Assembly: GCA_947473045.1 (NCBI GenBank)
Contig: CANJCO010000007.1
Coordinates: 56,319-120,318 of the forward strand
Direction of reading: 5' to 3'
DNA length: 64,000 bases
Source of the DNA: Myxococcales bacterium
GTDB taxonomy: Bacteria; Myxococcota_A; Polyangia; Polyangiales; Polyangiaceae
Position numbers and translations under genes: made by a program. Position 1 is the first letter of the stretch. Each line of letters starts with the position of its first letter. Below the pieces are notes generated by a model. It was not told the origin of the DNA. It saw nothing but the letters and a program-made list of their open reading frames with translations, and did not search any database. Positions 1 to 8,914 of this stretch are shown here, one piece after another.

Positions 1-174
1 TCACCGGCGCATCTGTAACGCGCCCGGACTTCAATCGCGGCCCGCTCGCTCACCGCAGCAGCCGTGGCGTGCAAGGTGCAACGCTGCCAGTCCTACAACC
101 GCCCACGCGTGCCGCTGCCGTGTTGTCAGCAGGGGCGCGCGGAGGCCGACCTATGGGAGCCACGAATTTCAGCC

Positions 175-960
175 ATGAAGATATTCTATGTTGGTGCGCT
201 GTTCGCGTTCGCCGCGATCGGCTGCGTCTCGAATGGCAAGTATGATGCGGCGGTCGCGCAGACTGCGGCGACGCAGGCCGAGCTGGACCGCAATCGCAGC
301 CAGTTGGCTCAAGCCGCGACCGATCTCGATCAGCGACGCGCCGAAGTCGAGCAGCGTCGCGCGGAGATCGCGCAGCTCAAGTCTGAAAACGCAGCTTTGG
401 CGAACACCAAGACCGCCAGCGGCGCGCGCATCAGCGAACTTCAAAGCAACCTCGCAGCGCTCGAGGCGGCTCAGTCTGCAGCCGCCGCGCGCGCAGCCCT
501 GTACAAAGATCTGTCGCTGCGCCTGAAGCGTCAAATCGACGATGGCGATCTCAGCATCGCCGTGCGTGACGGCCGCATGGTGCTGCAGCTCCCGAACGAC
601 GTGCTCTTCGATACAGGACGAACCGAGCTCAAGCCGGCCGGAAAGAAGGCCATCGAAGCGATCGCAGGAGTCATGAAGAGCCTAAAATCGAGGCATTTTC
701 AGATCGCGGGGCATACCGACAATTTGCCAATCAGCAACGCGGAATTTGCGTCCAACTGGGAGCTTTCGAGCGGGCGCGCGCTGCGCGTCGTGCACTTTCT
801 CATCGACAAGGGCGTCGACGCGTCCGAGCTGTCGGCGGCCGGTTACAGCGAAATCGATCCTGTCGCGAAAAACGATACGGCAGACGGAAAGCGGCGAAAC
901 CGGCGCACCGAGATTACCCTCCAGCCCAACATCGACGAGCTCGTGAAAGTTCCGCAGTAA
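175..960 (+). CDS. OmpA-family peptidoglycan-binding lipoprotein
   Basis: This encodes a predicted 261-residue lipoprotein that would tether the outer membrane to peptidoglycan. The ATG at 175 is chosen over upstream starts because it opens directly onto a signal peptide with a lipobox (AAIGC, Cys at about 17). Residues 25-125 are Ala/Glu/Gln-rich with heptad-like spacing, so probably a coiled coil. Residues 130-250 match the OmpA C-terminal domain: the LFDTGRTEL strand, GHTDN, the NWELSSGRA helix and a closing NRRTEI, which carry the usual Asp and Arg contacts for diaminopimelate. The gene stands alone and is followed by a strong terminator. Family assignment is firm; its specific partner is unknown. 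Confidence 0.9.
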   Translation: MKIFYVGALFAFAAIGCVSNGKYDAAVAQTAATQAELDRNRSQLAQAATDLDQRRAEVEQRRAEIAQLKSENAALANTKTASGARISELQSNLAALEAAQSAAAARAALYKDLSLRLKRQIDDGDLSIAVRDGRMVLQLPNDVLFDTGRTELKPAGKKAIEAIAGVMKSLKSRHFQIAGHTDNLPISNAEFASNWELSSGRALRVVHFLIDKGVDASELSAAGYSEIDPVAKNDTADGKRRNRRTEITLQPNIDELVKVPQ

Positions 961-982
961 GCCGCACGCTTTGCGCGGTGCA

Positions 983-1032
983 GGCGGACGCAGACGGCAG
1001 CGCGGGCTCGCCTCTGCGTCTGCCCCTTTTTG
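983..1032 (+). terminator. Rho-independent terminator after the OmpA gene
   Basis: A 12-bp stem (GGCGGACGCAGA at 983-994 with TCTGCGTCTGCC at 1013-1024, one G-T pair) is followed by CCTTTTTG. It lies 22 bp after the OmpA stop codon and before the convergent gene ending at 1061. Confidence 0.75.
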
Positions 1033-1060
1033 TACTGTCGAAGCGCGCGCGGGCGGCGGC

Positions 1061-1393
1061 TCAGCGTCGTCGCGCTTGAAGCTGGCACGAGACGATCGGC
1101 CTGAACTCGCGCGAGGGAGAGCCTTGCCGCGTGACGACCTCGGCAGAGGCGTGCGCGGCGAGCGTCACCGCGTTTTCCTGCGCGTCGACGTCGGTGGCGA
1201 CCGTGCACTGCGCCGGCGCGTCGCACTGGCTCTCGAGGTGCACGACGTGATCGTAGCCATAGGGTCGATAGCGGGCTTCGGGCCAATACCGAACGCACGT
1301 GGCGGCCGCCGGCGCCGCGGGCGGTAGCGGCCCGGCGCCGCCGCACAGGAAAGCGGCAGTCAAGGCGACTGACATCAAGAGGCTGCGCAACAT
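1061..1393 (-). CDS. Small secreted protein, unknown function
   Basis: A 110-residue protein with an N-terminal signal peptide (residues 1-20, LLMSVALTAAFLCGG) and a short Pro/Ala linker. The mature part holds four cysteines and a YGYDHVVHLESQC segment, then CTVATDV and GSPSREFRPIVSC, spaced as in a beta-sandwich with two disulfides. I recall similar small exported proteins in myxobacteria, but none with a known role. The start at 1393 is selected because it is the first Met before the signal peptide; the longer open frame upstream has no signal and unnatural composition. It is convergent with the OmpA gene. Confidence 0.6.
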   Translation of the reverse strand: MLRSLLMSVALTAAFLCGGAGPLPPAAPAAATCVRYWPEARYRPYGYDHVVHLESQCDAPAQCTVATDVDAQENAVTLAAHASAEVVTRQGSPSREFRPIVSCQLQARRR

Positions 1394-1656
1394 CCGCCCA
1401 CAGCATTGCAAAGATTTCGCCAGCGGCGAACGGTCAAAACCCGAAGCGTAGGCAAATCGGCGCGCATCGAGCGAAGGGCGCGAGCGGTCCGCCGTGTGCA
1501 ATCGGTATCGGCCGTACTGTCGCAGGCGCGCCCGGGGGATCCGGGGCTCGAGAGAGCGCCGATGAGGCCCGCGGGGTTCGACTCCCCGGCCTGCGACCCT
1601 CTCGCGCTCGCGCAGCTGCGCGGCATCTCCTACCCGAACCCAACCGGAGCTGATCC

Positions 1657-1878
1657 ATGAACCCAGGCCAACCGACCATCGACGACGCATCGTTTTGCAT
1701 CGGCTGCGGCGCCGAAATGTGGCCGGCTCTCGACCGCGCCTTCGCCTGCGGCCCCGACGCCTTTCTGTGCTTCGAGTGCGCTGAACGGCGCGGCGGCGTC
1801 TATGAGGCGGACGAAGACCGCTGGACCGAGGCCCCGGACGTGGCGGACCTGCCCGACGAGCGGAGGCCGCACCCGTGA
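1657..1878 (+). CDS. Small zinc-ribbon-like protein
   Basis: A 73-residue protein preceded by a good ribosome binding site (GGAG, seven bases before the ATG). It carries two CxxC pairs, CIGC at about 14-17 and CFEC at about 38-41, the spacing expected of a small zinc ribbon, then an acidic, Pro-rich tail. No catalytic motif is visible. It could be a small metal-binding regulator or accessory protein. Function is unknown and no partner gene is adjacent. Confidence 0.55.
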   Translation: MNPGQPTIDDASFCIGCGAEMWPALDRAFACGPDAFLCFECAERRGGVYEADEDRWTEAPDVADLPDERRPHP

Positions 1879-1933
1879 TTGGCCGGCGCGAGGGACCCCA
1901 GGCACCCGGGAGAGCGCGAATGACGCGCAAACG

Positions 1934-1956
1934 AAAACCCCCTCGAGTGGGGTTTC
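1934..1956 (-). terminator. Terminator after tRNA-Val
   Basis: On the minus strand, AAACCCC (1955-1949) pairs with GGGGTTT (1941-1935) around a seven-base loop and runs into TTCG. It lies about 40 bases downstream of the tRNA 3' end, so it probably ends that transcript. The T-run is short. Confidence 0.5.
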
Positions 1957-1995
1957 CACGGGAGGGGGCCAATACCGGTTTTGCCGGATAATTCG

Positions 1996-2067
<72 letters not shown>

Positions 2068-2185
2068 AAGCGAGTGGCGGAAATACCGCCCCGGGCAAAG
2101 TCTGTCAAGCGCCTATCGCAAGGGGCGCGCCTCGCGGAACAGCAGGCGCTCACGGGGCCGCTTTACCTGCGCGCCGGGCCTTGCG

Positions 2186-4255
2186 ATGCTGCCGCCCGTG
2201 AAGAGCCGATATCAGACCGCCGAGGCGCAGGCGGCGCTTGAACTTCATGGCCCCGACGTGACCCTGGCGCAGCGCACGTACACGGCGCGGCTGCTGGGCG
2301 CCGATCCGGCGCTGGTGCTTCACGGGGGCGGCAACACGAGCGCGAAGGCGACGCGGACGGACCGGTTCGGGCGTCCGTTCGATGCATTGTACATCAAAGG
2401 CTCCGGGTGGGATCTGGCGACGATTCTGCCGCCCGGGCATCCTGCCGTGCGCCTCGCTCCGCTGCTCGAGCTGCGCGCGCTGCCGTCGATGAGCGACGAG
2501 GACATGGTCGCCGAGCTGCGGCGTAACCTGGTCGACCCGTCTGCCCCGACGCCGAGCGTCGAGACGCTGCTCCACGCATTTTTGCCGATGCGGTTCATCG
2601 ATCACACGCACGCCGACGCCGTGCTCGCGCTCGTCGACCAGCCGGATGGCGAAGCGATCGGCAGGAGCGTCTACGGCGACGCGATGGTGTGGGTACCCTA
2701 CGTGATGCCGGGCTTTCAGCTGGCGCTGCGCACGGCCGAGGCGTACGAGGCGGCAGTCGGGCAGGGGCGCACGCCGAGCGTCATTGTCCTCGAGCGGCAC
2801 GGCGTGTTCACCTTCGGCGAGTCGGCGCGCGAGAGCTACGAGCGCATGATCGACGCCGTCTCGAGCGCTGAGCGGGCGATCGCGCAGCGGCGTCGGAGCG
2901 TGAGCGCGGCGGCGGCGCGCTTCGATGCAAGGGCGGCCGCGATCGTGGTGCCTGCGCTTCGGGGAGCGCTCGCGCGCGCAGCCGCGATGCCGGCCGAGCG
3001 CGGACCGGTGGTGCTGCTCGATCACGACGACGCGACGCTGTCGTTTCTCGCGCGCACCGACGCCGCGACGCTGGTCGCGACTGGCTGCGCGACCCCCGAT
3101 CACGTGATTCGCACAGGCCCCGAGGCGCTCTTGCTGCGCGACCTCGAGCTGCGCGACGCCGGCGCGCTCGCTCTTCGCTTCGACGCGGCCGTGTCGGCGC
3201 ACGCCCGCGCCTACGACGCCTATTTCGCCGCCATGTGCGCGGCGAAGGGCGTGACGAAGGACAAGCTCGCGTCGTGGCCGCGGGCGGTGCTCGTCGAAGG
3301 CGTCGGCCTTTGCGCGATCGGTGCGACGATAGAAGAGGCGCGCGTCGTATCCGATATCTACCGGCACACCATGACGGTGATGACCGACGCCGCCGATATT
3401 GGCACTTACGAGCCTGCCACGCGGTCCGATTTGTTCGATATGGAATATTGGAGTCTGGAGCAGGCGAAGCTGAAAAAGAGCGCGCCGTCCCGGCTGGCAG
3501 GCGCGATCGCGCTCGTGACCGGCGCGGGCAGCGGGATCGGGGCGGCGACGGGCGCGGCGCTCGTGTCGCTCGGCGCGCACGTGGTGCTGACCGACCGCGA
3601 CCTGGGCGCTGTGCGGGAGCTCGCGGATCGGCTTGGGGCGCGCGCATCGGCCACTGTTTGCGATGTGACCGACGCGGGCTCGGTGCAGGCGGCGATCGAC
3701 CACGCGTGCGTCACGTTCGGGGGCCTCGACGTGGTCGTCTCGAACGCAGGTACTGCGCCCGAGGGCCTGCTGGGCACGCAGGCGGGGGCTGATGCTCTGG
3801 CGCGAAGCCTCGAAATCAATTTGCTGTCGCACAACTACGTCGCGCGCGCCGCAACTGCCGTGTTCGAGGCGCAGCGCACCGGAGGTTGTCTGCTGTTCAA
3901 CGCCAGCAAAAGTGCCTTCAATCCGGGGCCGAAGTTTGGCCCTTATGCCGTCGCGAAGAGCGCGCTGATCGCGCTCATGCGTCAGTACGCGGTGGACTAC
4001 GGCGGGCTCGGCGTTCGCGCCAACGCCGTCAACGCCGATCGCGTCCGCACGGGTTTGTTTTCAGGCGGCGTTGCCGAGAGCCGCGCACGCGCCCGCGGCC
4101 TGTCGATCGACGACTACTTTTCGAGCAACCTGCTGGGTCGCGAGGTGCTCGCGAGCGACGTCGCGCAGGCCTTCGCTTACTTCGCCGAGGCCCGCGCCAC
4201 CACCGGATGCGTGCTTACCGTCGACGGCGGCAACGCGGCTGCCTTTCCGAGATAG
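2186..4255 (+). CDS. Bifunctional class II aldolase / short-chain dehydrogenase
   Basis: A 689-residue fusion resembling the rhamnulose-1-phosphate aldolase/lactaldehyde dehydrogenase enzymes (RhaD/YuxG type). Residues 1-400 are a class II aldolase (adducin) domain with HGGGNTSAK at 46-54 and the metal-binding HTHAD at about 140. Residues 435-689 are a Rossmann SDR domain with TGAGSGIG at about 445 and YAVAK at about 586. The expected reactions are retro-aldol cleavage of a ketose 1-phosphate and oxidation of the resulting aldehyde. No rhamnose isomerase, kinase or transporter is nearby, so the sugar is inferred only from the family. It stands alone and ends seven bases before the convergent gene. 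Confidence 0.87.
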   Translation: MLPPVKSRYQTAEAQAALELHGPDVTLAQRTYTARLLGADPALVLHGGGNTSAKATRTDRFGRPFDALYIKGSGWDLATILPPGHPAVRLAPLLELRALPSMSDEDMVAELRRNLVDPSAPTPSVETLLHAFLPMRFIDHTHADAVLALVDQPDGEAIGRSVYGDAMVWVPYVMPGFQLALRTAEAYEAAVGQGRTPSVIVLERHGVFTFGESARESYERMIDAVSSAERAIAQRRRSVSAAAARFDARAAAIVVPALRGALARAAAMPAERGPVVLLDHDDATLSFLARTDAATLVATGCATPDHVIRTGPEALLLRDLELRDAGALALRFDAAVSAHARAYDAYFAAMCAAKGVTKDKLASWPRAVLVEGVGLCAIGATIEEARVVSDIYRHTMTVMTDAADIGTYEPATRSDLFDMEYWSLEQAKLKKSAPSRLAGAIALVTGAGSGIGAATGAALVSLGAHVVLTDRDLGAVRELADRLGARASATVCDVTDAGSVQAAIDHACVTFGGLDVVVSNAGTAPEGLLGTQAGADALARSLEINLLSHNYVARAATAVFEAQRTGGCLLFNASKSAFNPGPKFGPYAVAKSALIALMRQYAVDYGGLGVRANAVNADRVRTGLFSGGVAESRARARGLSIDDYFSSNLLGREVLASDVAQAFAYFAEARATTGCVLTVDGGNAAAFPR

Positions 4256-4262
4256 CGCCCAG

Positions 4263-6188
4263 CTAAAAGCGCATCGTCAGCTCGAGCCGTGCGCCCTCGA
4301 AGGCGGGAAATATTCGGCATACGCCGCTGACGCACTTCAATCCGCCGCGCTGCTCGCCGACGAATAACTTGATATTCGAGTCACTCTTGAATTTGTAGAC
4401 GACCGACGCGTTCGGATACCAGGTGGGCAACGCTACCTTGGAAGTATATTCAAACCCGGTCGTGAATATCCATTTGGGCGCCAGCTTCAGCGCAACGTAG
4501 TTTTCGCCCTCGAACCAGCGCGTAGCGACGGCCTTGCCGTTCGCAGTCTCTGCGTAGTTTTCGTCGGCCTGATAGCGCATGCGATTGCGGCCTACGAGCT
4601 CGAGCGAAGCCGGCCCGCGCAGCGCTTTCGACACTGCCTTTCCGAGATAGGCGCTGACGGTATATTCAAAGTCTTCCTGCCGCAGATAAGGCGTGCCGTC
4701 GCCGCGCATATCGTTGCGGGCGTTGACGAGCGCATACACGTACGAGCGGCTCTGATCCCAGTCGAGCTGAATGCCCGCGGTTCCGTCCCATACGTAGTTG
4801 GTCGCGCGATCGGGCGTCTTGGCGTACGCGCCCACCACGTCGCCGTGTTTGTCGCAGCTGGCGCCCGACTGCTCGCTCTGGCTCACCTCGTAGATGCCCT
4901 GCACGTACGTAAGCAGGTGCTTGTTCATGCGCACGTCGGTGCGCAGTCTGCCGCCTGTGGCGCACGCGTTGAAGTCGTTGGTGCCGAGGTTGTCCTGCGT
5001 GAGCACCTCGGTCGTGGGCGGCGCCGAGTACGAAACGAACGAAAACGCAGGCGCCTTGCCCGCAGCGACGCTGGCCACCACGGGTCTGAAGTTGCGGTAG
5101 CTCTTGAACTCGAAGGTGTTGGTCACCGGGCCGTAGCTTCCGGAGTACGAACCGTAGATCGCGCTGCCCTGAGCCTCCGCGCCGTTGCGCTCGGGTTCGA
5201 AGTCGAAGGTCCGCCGCTGGATCGCGCCCACGGCGTAGAGGTTGCCAAACTTGCCGAGCCTGGGGATCTCGACTGACTGCGCGACCATGTCGACGGTGTT
5301 CGCGCGGCGGGTGGGGGCGCCGTCGTTGAGCGTCGACAGCCACTGCTTCGTCGAGGCATCGTCGCAGGTGCCGAACGCCGTCTCGCCGAGGCTCGCGTCG
5401 CCAGTGTTGAACCGGCCGCTGGCCGCGTCGTAGGCATAGGGCGCGCACCGCGTGAAACGAACCGCGCTCGTCGACAGGACGATCGGCGATCCTCGGCCCG
5501 CCTGCAGCTCGGCGCCGATGACGCGATCGGAGCCGAACACCGGGTTGGGAATCGACGGATCGCTGTTCAGCTGCGACAGCTGCGGCGTGCGCTGCAAAAA
5601 GAGCATCTGCCCGCTTGCCTCATCGACCCGCGAAGGGTTCATGAAGCCGCCGACTGCGGTGACCGTGAAGGGGCCGCGCGAGACCGCGAGCTTGGCGCCG
5701 CGCACCGTGTTGTCGATGCCGAGGTCGTCCATCTTGCGCATCGAGATCAGCAGACCTCGTGCAAACTGCACGTATGCGTCGCCGACCGTGGCCTCGATGC
5801 CTGCCGCGTTGTAGGTAAGAAATACCTTCGCGGGATAGAGGGTCTGCGGAAAGCGCTGGGAGTCGGCCAACGTCTGCGACTGCGCGGCGTTGTCGCCGTA
5901 CGCGTCGTGCGGCTGCCGCCACCAGAGCGACGAATCGAGGCGCACCCCGAGCGTGAAGTGCTGCCATGACAGGGCCGCGTTGATGCGGTTGACCCAGTAG
6001 CCAAATCCGCCGTCGCCCGGGCTCTCGCCTTGAGTCGTGCGAGGGTCGAAGCGCTGCACCAGGATGCTCGCCTCGGTGACATCGAGCTTCAGCGGCTTCT
6101 TGTCGATAGAAGGCAAATCGAGGGCGCTGGCGCTTGATGCGCACATCACCCCGATCGCGGCCCCGAGCAGCGCGACGTTCTTATTCAC
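4263..6188 (-). CDS. Outer-membrane beta-barrel protein linked to thioredoxin-like lipoproteins
   Basis: A 641-residue protein with a signal peptide (residues 1-22, ending ASA). The remainder is rich in alternating aromatic/polar strands and ends in RLELTMRF, a typical barrel C-terminus with terminal Phe. It has no plug domain and no TonB box, so it looks like a porin-like barrel rather than a TonB-dependent receptor. Two cysteine-containing loops are predicted. It is the last gene of a three-gene run (7510 to 4263) behind two thioredoxin-fold lipoproteins, 12 bp after the second. I do not recognise a characterised homologue; a role in redox handling of a transported ligand is only suggested by context. 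Confidence 0.65.
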   Translation of the reverse strand: MNKNVALLGAAIGVMCASSASALDLPSIDKKPLKLDVTEASILVQRFDPRTTQGESPGDGGFGYWVNRINAALSWQHFTLGVRLDSSLWWRQPHDAYGDNAAQSQTLADSQRFPQTLYPAKVFLTYNAAGIEATVGDAYVQFARGLLISMRKMDDLGIDNTVRGAKLAVSRGPFTVTAVGGFMNPSRVDEASGQMLFLQRTPQLSQLNSDPSIPNPVFGSDRVIGAELQAGRGSPIVLSTSAVRFTRCAPYAYDAASGRFNTGDASLGETAFGTCDDASTKQWLSTLNDGAPTRRANTVDMVAQSVEIPRLGKFGNLYAVGAIQRRTFDFEPERNGAEAQGSAIYGSYSGSYGPVTNTFEFKSYRNFRPVVASVAAGKAPAFSFVSYSAPPTTEVLTQDNLGTNDFNACATGGRLRTDVRMNKHLLTYVQGIYEVSQSEQSGASCDKHGDVVGAYAKTPDRATNYVWDGTAGIQLDWDQSRSYVYALVNARNDMRGDGTPYLRQEDFEYTVSAYLGKAVSKALRGPASLELVGRNRMRYQADENYAETANGKAVATRWFEGENYVALKLAPKWIFTTGFEYTSKVALPTWYPNASVVYKFKSDSNIKLFVGEQRGGLKCVSGVCRIFPAFEGARLELTMRF

Positions 6189-6200
6189 GATCGCAGAACG

Positions 6201-6785
6201 CTACTTGGCGGGCGCGCTCTGGCCAAGAACCTTCAGCACGTCGGCGGCGACTGCATCTTCGTCGCCCGGGTTGTAGCCTTCGCGCACGACCGCCACGCGA
6301 CCCGCCTTGTCGATGATGACCGACAGCGGCGCGCTCTTGCGAGGGTTGTAGGTGCTGGCGATGCTGGAGTCTTCGTCGAGCAGCACCGGAAACGTCATCT
6401 GGTTTCGCTTCGCGAAGCTGGGCACGTCGGCGATCGACTCGGGGCCGTCCATCGACACCGCCACGACCACGAAGCCCTCGGCCTTGTGCTGGTCGTAGAG
6501 CTTCTGCAGGTGCGGCATTTCGGCCAGGCACGGCTGGCACCACGTGGCCCAGAAGTCGATGAGAATCACTTTCTTGCCGAGCATGTCGCTCAGCCGAAAC
6601 GTGTTGCCGTCGACGTCGCGCGTGGTGAAGTCGGTCGCCTGGGCTCCGCTCTTCGCGGTCGCCGCGCCCGGTTCACCTACGGCCGAAGGGGCTCCCCCGG
6701 AGGTCCCGCAACCGGCGCCGCAAAGCGCGAGCGCCGCGACGATCGCTGCGCCCGTACCCGCGCGACAGATGCCCGCGAAGCTCAA
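6201..6785 (-). CDS. TlpA-family thioredoxin-like lipoprotein
   Basis: A 194-residue TlpA/ResA-type disulfide reductase predicted to face the periplasm. The best start is the TTG at 6785, which overlaps the stop of the upstream gene (TTGA) and leads into a signal peptide with a lipobox ending GAGC (Cys at about 27). The thioredoxin fold carries the active site WCQPC within DFWATWCQPC, then the cis-Pro region SAPLSVII. This family usually acts in cytochrome c maturation or periplasmic disulfide reduction, but no cytochrome genes are present. The overlap with its upstream neighbour indicates coupled translation. The alternative longer start lies entirely inside the neighbour and is unlikely. 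Confidence 0.85.
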   Translation of the reverse strand: MSFAGICRAGTGAAIVAALALCGAGCGTSGGAPSAVGEPGAATAKSGAQATDFTTRDVDGNTFRLSDMLGKKVILIDFWATWCQPCLAEMPHLQKLYDQHKAEGFVVVAVSMDGPESIADVPSFAKRNQMTFPVLLDEDSSIASTYNPRKSAPLSVIIDKAGRVAVVREGYNPGDEDAVAADVLKVLGQSAPAK

Positions 6786-7510
6786 TGGAAGCTGATCTTG
6801 GCGACCAGGCCCGAGATCGTCGTCTCGAGGTTCGGATCGTAGCCGAGCTCGGTCTTGAGGATCTTCATGGTCGTCGCGTCGACGTCGGCATTCCAGGGCA
6901 CCGCTGCGCCGCTGAAGAAGCTCGCGAACGCGGTGGGGCCGTTGTCGAGCACCTGGGTGAAGTTCGAAGCGTGGTCGCTGACCCAACCCTGAAGGTCGAG
7001 CACGGTCGCGCCCTTACCGGGGGTGAAGCCGTCGATGAGCGCCTGAAGGAAAACGACGCCCTTCGACTCGAGGTTCGCGGCGACGCCGGTGCCGGTGCGC
7101 GCGCCGTCCTTGTAGCCCGACATAATGGACGTCTCTTCGTTGCAGGGGCCGCACCAGCGCGAGGCTGCGCTCAAGTGAATGAGCTTCACCGTGCCGTTCT
7201 TGCCGTCGGGGTTGAACAGGTCCGCGAGCTGAATCGTGGTCGTCTTGGTGGTGTCGACGACGCCCGCGGTGTTGGCCGCGCGGTAACCCACGAACTTGAG
7301 GTTCGGGATCACGGTGCCGACCACGTGGCCGAGGTTGGCCGTGGGGTAGGCGACGCCGTTGGGGTTCTTGTCGCCGGTGCCGCCGCCGTTGCCCGTGGGG
7401 CCGGTGTCTTGCGGGGCGGGCGTTCCGGTTCCTGTCGTGTCGGTCGAGCTGCACGCGGCGGCGGCAATGGAGAGTGCGGAGACGACGGCGATGGAAAGGA
7501 GCTTCTTCAT
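6782..7510 (-). CDS. Thioredoxin-fold lipoprotein with WCGPC
   Basis: A 242-residue lipoprotein: signal peptide MKKLLSIAVVSALSIAAAAC with lipobox AAAC (Cys20), a Gly/Thr/Pro linker to about residue 50, then a divergent thioredoxin domain with RWCGPCNEE. The fold looks larger and more degenerate than the downstream TlpA-type protein, and DNGPTAFASF may stand in for the cis-Pro strand. Family members in myxobacteria and other deltaproteobacteria are annotated only as redoxin-domain lipoproteins. It is the first gene of the run with the TlpA-like protein and the outer-membrane barrel, so it may be one of a pair of redox partners at the cell surface. Substrate unknown. Confidence 0.75.
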   Translation of the reverse strand: MKKLLSIAVVSALSIAAAACSSTDTTGTGTPAPQDTGPTGNGGGTGDKNPNGVAYPTANLGHVVGTVIPNLKFVGYRAANTAGVVDTTKTTTIQLADLFNPDGKNGTVKLIHLSAASRWCGPCNEETSIMSGYKDGARTGTGVAANLESKGVVFLQALIDGFTPGKGATVLDLQGWVSDHASNFTQVLDNGPTAFASFFSGAAVPWNADVDATTMKILKTELGYDPNLETTISGLVAKISFH

Positions 7511-7759
7511 GGTGGCAACCTCGGGGATAGGATTGATTACGGTACGCCGGTCGCGCCCGTCGTCAAGCTCGGGCCGCCCAAAGTGGCGAGGGTTTCGCTC
7601 GCGCCGCAAATGCCCAATGGTGGCGGAAATTGGCGGATGCGTGAGCGATTTAGGTGAGGCGAGGCCCCGGCCGCATGGTGTAGCGTGGTTGAAAGTCGAG
7701 GCACCGTCACCGGCGAGCGCCTCGCTCACGCGGTCGCCATGCTGGAGAGAGATCATCGC

Positions 7760-8911
7760 ATGCAGTCCATGATTCGTTCGTCTGCCAAGTGGCTCGGTAT
7801 GTCTGCTGCCATCGGCGCGGCCCTCGCTGCGTGCTCGAGCACCCCCGCGAGCCCTCCCCCAGCGGGAGTTACTTGCGACGACGCAGCGTGCGGCAAGGCC
7901 GGCAACGCGTGCATCACCGGTTACGCCACGGCCGACGCCGAGAAGGCGGCGGACCCGAAGGCGATGGCGCTCGCTTGCCGCAGGCCGTGCGATGTGACCG
8001 ACTCGGACGTCGGCCTGTCGGCGCAGGACAAGTGCCCCACCGACTACCACTGCAGCGCCGGAGGGACGCGCAAGGCGGACGGCACTGCGGTCGCGTACTG
8101 CGTGAAAGATCGGACGCCCTACGGCGGCACCAAGGGCCAGTGGGGCACGAGCTGCAATCCGCAGCAGGGCTACGACGTCAACCCGGCCTGCGACAGCGCC
8201 AACAACTTCTGGTGCTACGCAAACGCCCCCGACGACGGCAGCGCCATTTGCACCCAGTTCCAGTGCGCCGACGATTACGACTGCCGGGGCGGCTACTTCT
8301 GCGCCACGATCAATCAGGGGCCGAACGCAAAGACCACGAGCCGCAGCTACGGCAAAGACGCGGTCACGACGGCCTGCCTGCCGCGCGCGTGGAACCTCTG
8401 GCCAGGGTCGTACTGCGCGACGTGCAAGACCGACGTCGACTGCCCGCTCAACAACGGAAACCCGCAGCACTGCGTCGGCGCGGACGGGGCCGGCGGCGCC
8501 GAGAAGATCTGCGCGGTCGACTGCGCCAGCGACAAGAGCTGCAACCTCGACCAAAAGTGCATGACGACGAGCGAAGGCGTCAACGGCTGCGTGCCCCGCG
8601 CGGCGACTTGCAAGGGGGCTGGCGACTTCTGCTCGCCTTGCCGCAGTGACGCCGACTGCACCGACGGGTTTTGCACGGCCGCCGACTACTCCACGGAACG
8701 TTTCTGCACCAAGAAGTCGGGCAAGCCGTGCTCTGTGACGAACAACATGCTGACCTCCGACTGCCCCGGCAAGCCGGCCGACGGCTCGAGCGCGGCGGGC
8801 GTGTCCTGCTACTACCGCTCCACCGACGGCCAGCTGCGCGACCAGTGCATCGGCCTCGTGGCGTTCGGCGGCAGCGCGGCGCCGGGCTGCTGGACGGTTC
8901 CCCGCAAGTAG
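7760..8911 (+). CDS. Cys-rich secreted lipoprotein
   Basis: A 383-residue lipoprotein. The ATG at 7760 is favoured by GGAGAGA nine bases upstream; a second Met lies three codons on. The signal peptide ends ALAAC (lipobox). The mature protein has more than thirty cysteines, with repeated modules of the type C-x(4-5)-D-x-DC (for example CKTDVDC, CRSDADC, CADDYDC), the pattern of small disulfide-rich extracellular modules common in myxobacterial surface proteins. No catalytic motif is seen. It is divergent from the redoxin operon across 249 bp and ends three bases before the convergent metal-efflux gene. Confidence 0.7.
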   Translation: MQSMIRSSAKWLGMSAAIGAALAACSSTPASPPPAGVTCDDAACGKAGNACITGYATADAEKAADPKAMALACRRPCDVTDSDVGLSAQDKCPTDYHCSAGGTRKADGTAVAYCVKDRTPYGGTKGQWGTSCNPQQGYDVNPACDSANNFWCYANAPDDGSAICTQFQCADDYDCRGGYFCATINQGPNAKTTSRSYGKDAVTTACLPRAWNLWPGSYCATCKTDVDCPLNNGNPQHCVGADGAGGAEKICAVDCASDKSCNLDQKCMTTSEGVNGCVPRAATCKGAGDFCSPCRSDADCTDGFCTAADYSTERFCTKKSGKPCSVTNNMLTSDCPGKPADGSSAAGVSCYYRSTDGQLRDQCIGLVAFGGSAAPGCWTVPRK

Positions 8912-8914
8912 CGA

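Noticed and set aside
2150-3832. A 560-residue minus-strand open frame over the aldolase gene
   Set aside because: Arg/His/Pro-rich composition typical of GC-rich antisense frames; no domain or ribosome binding site, and the plus-strand gene has clear motifs.
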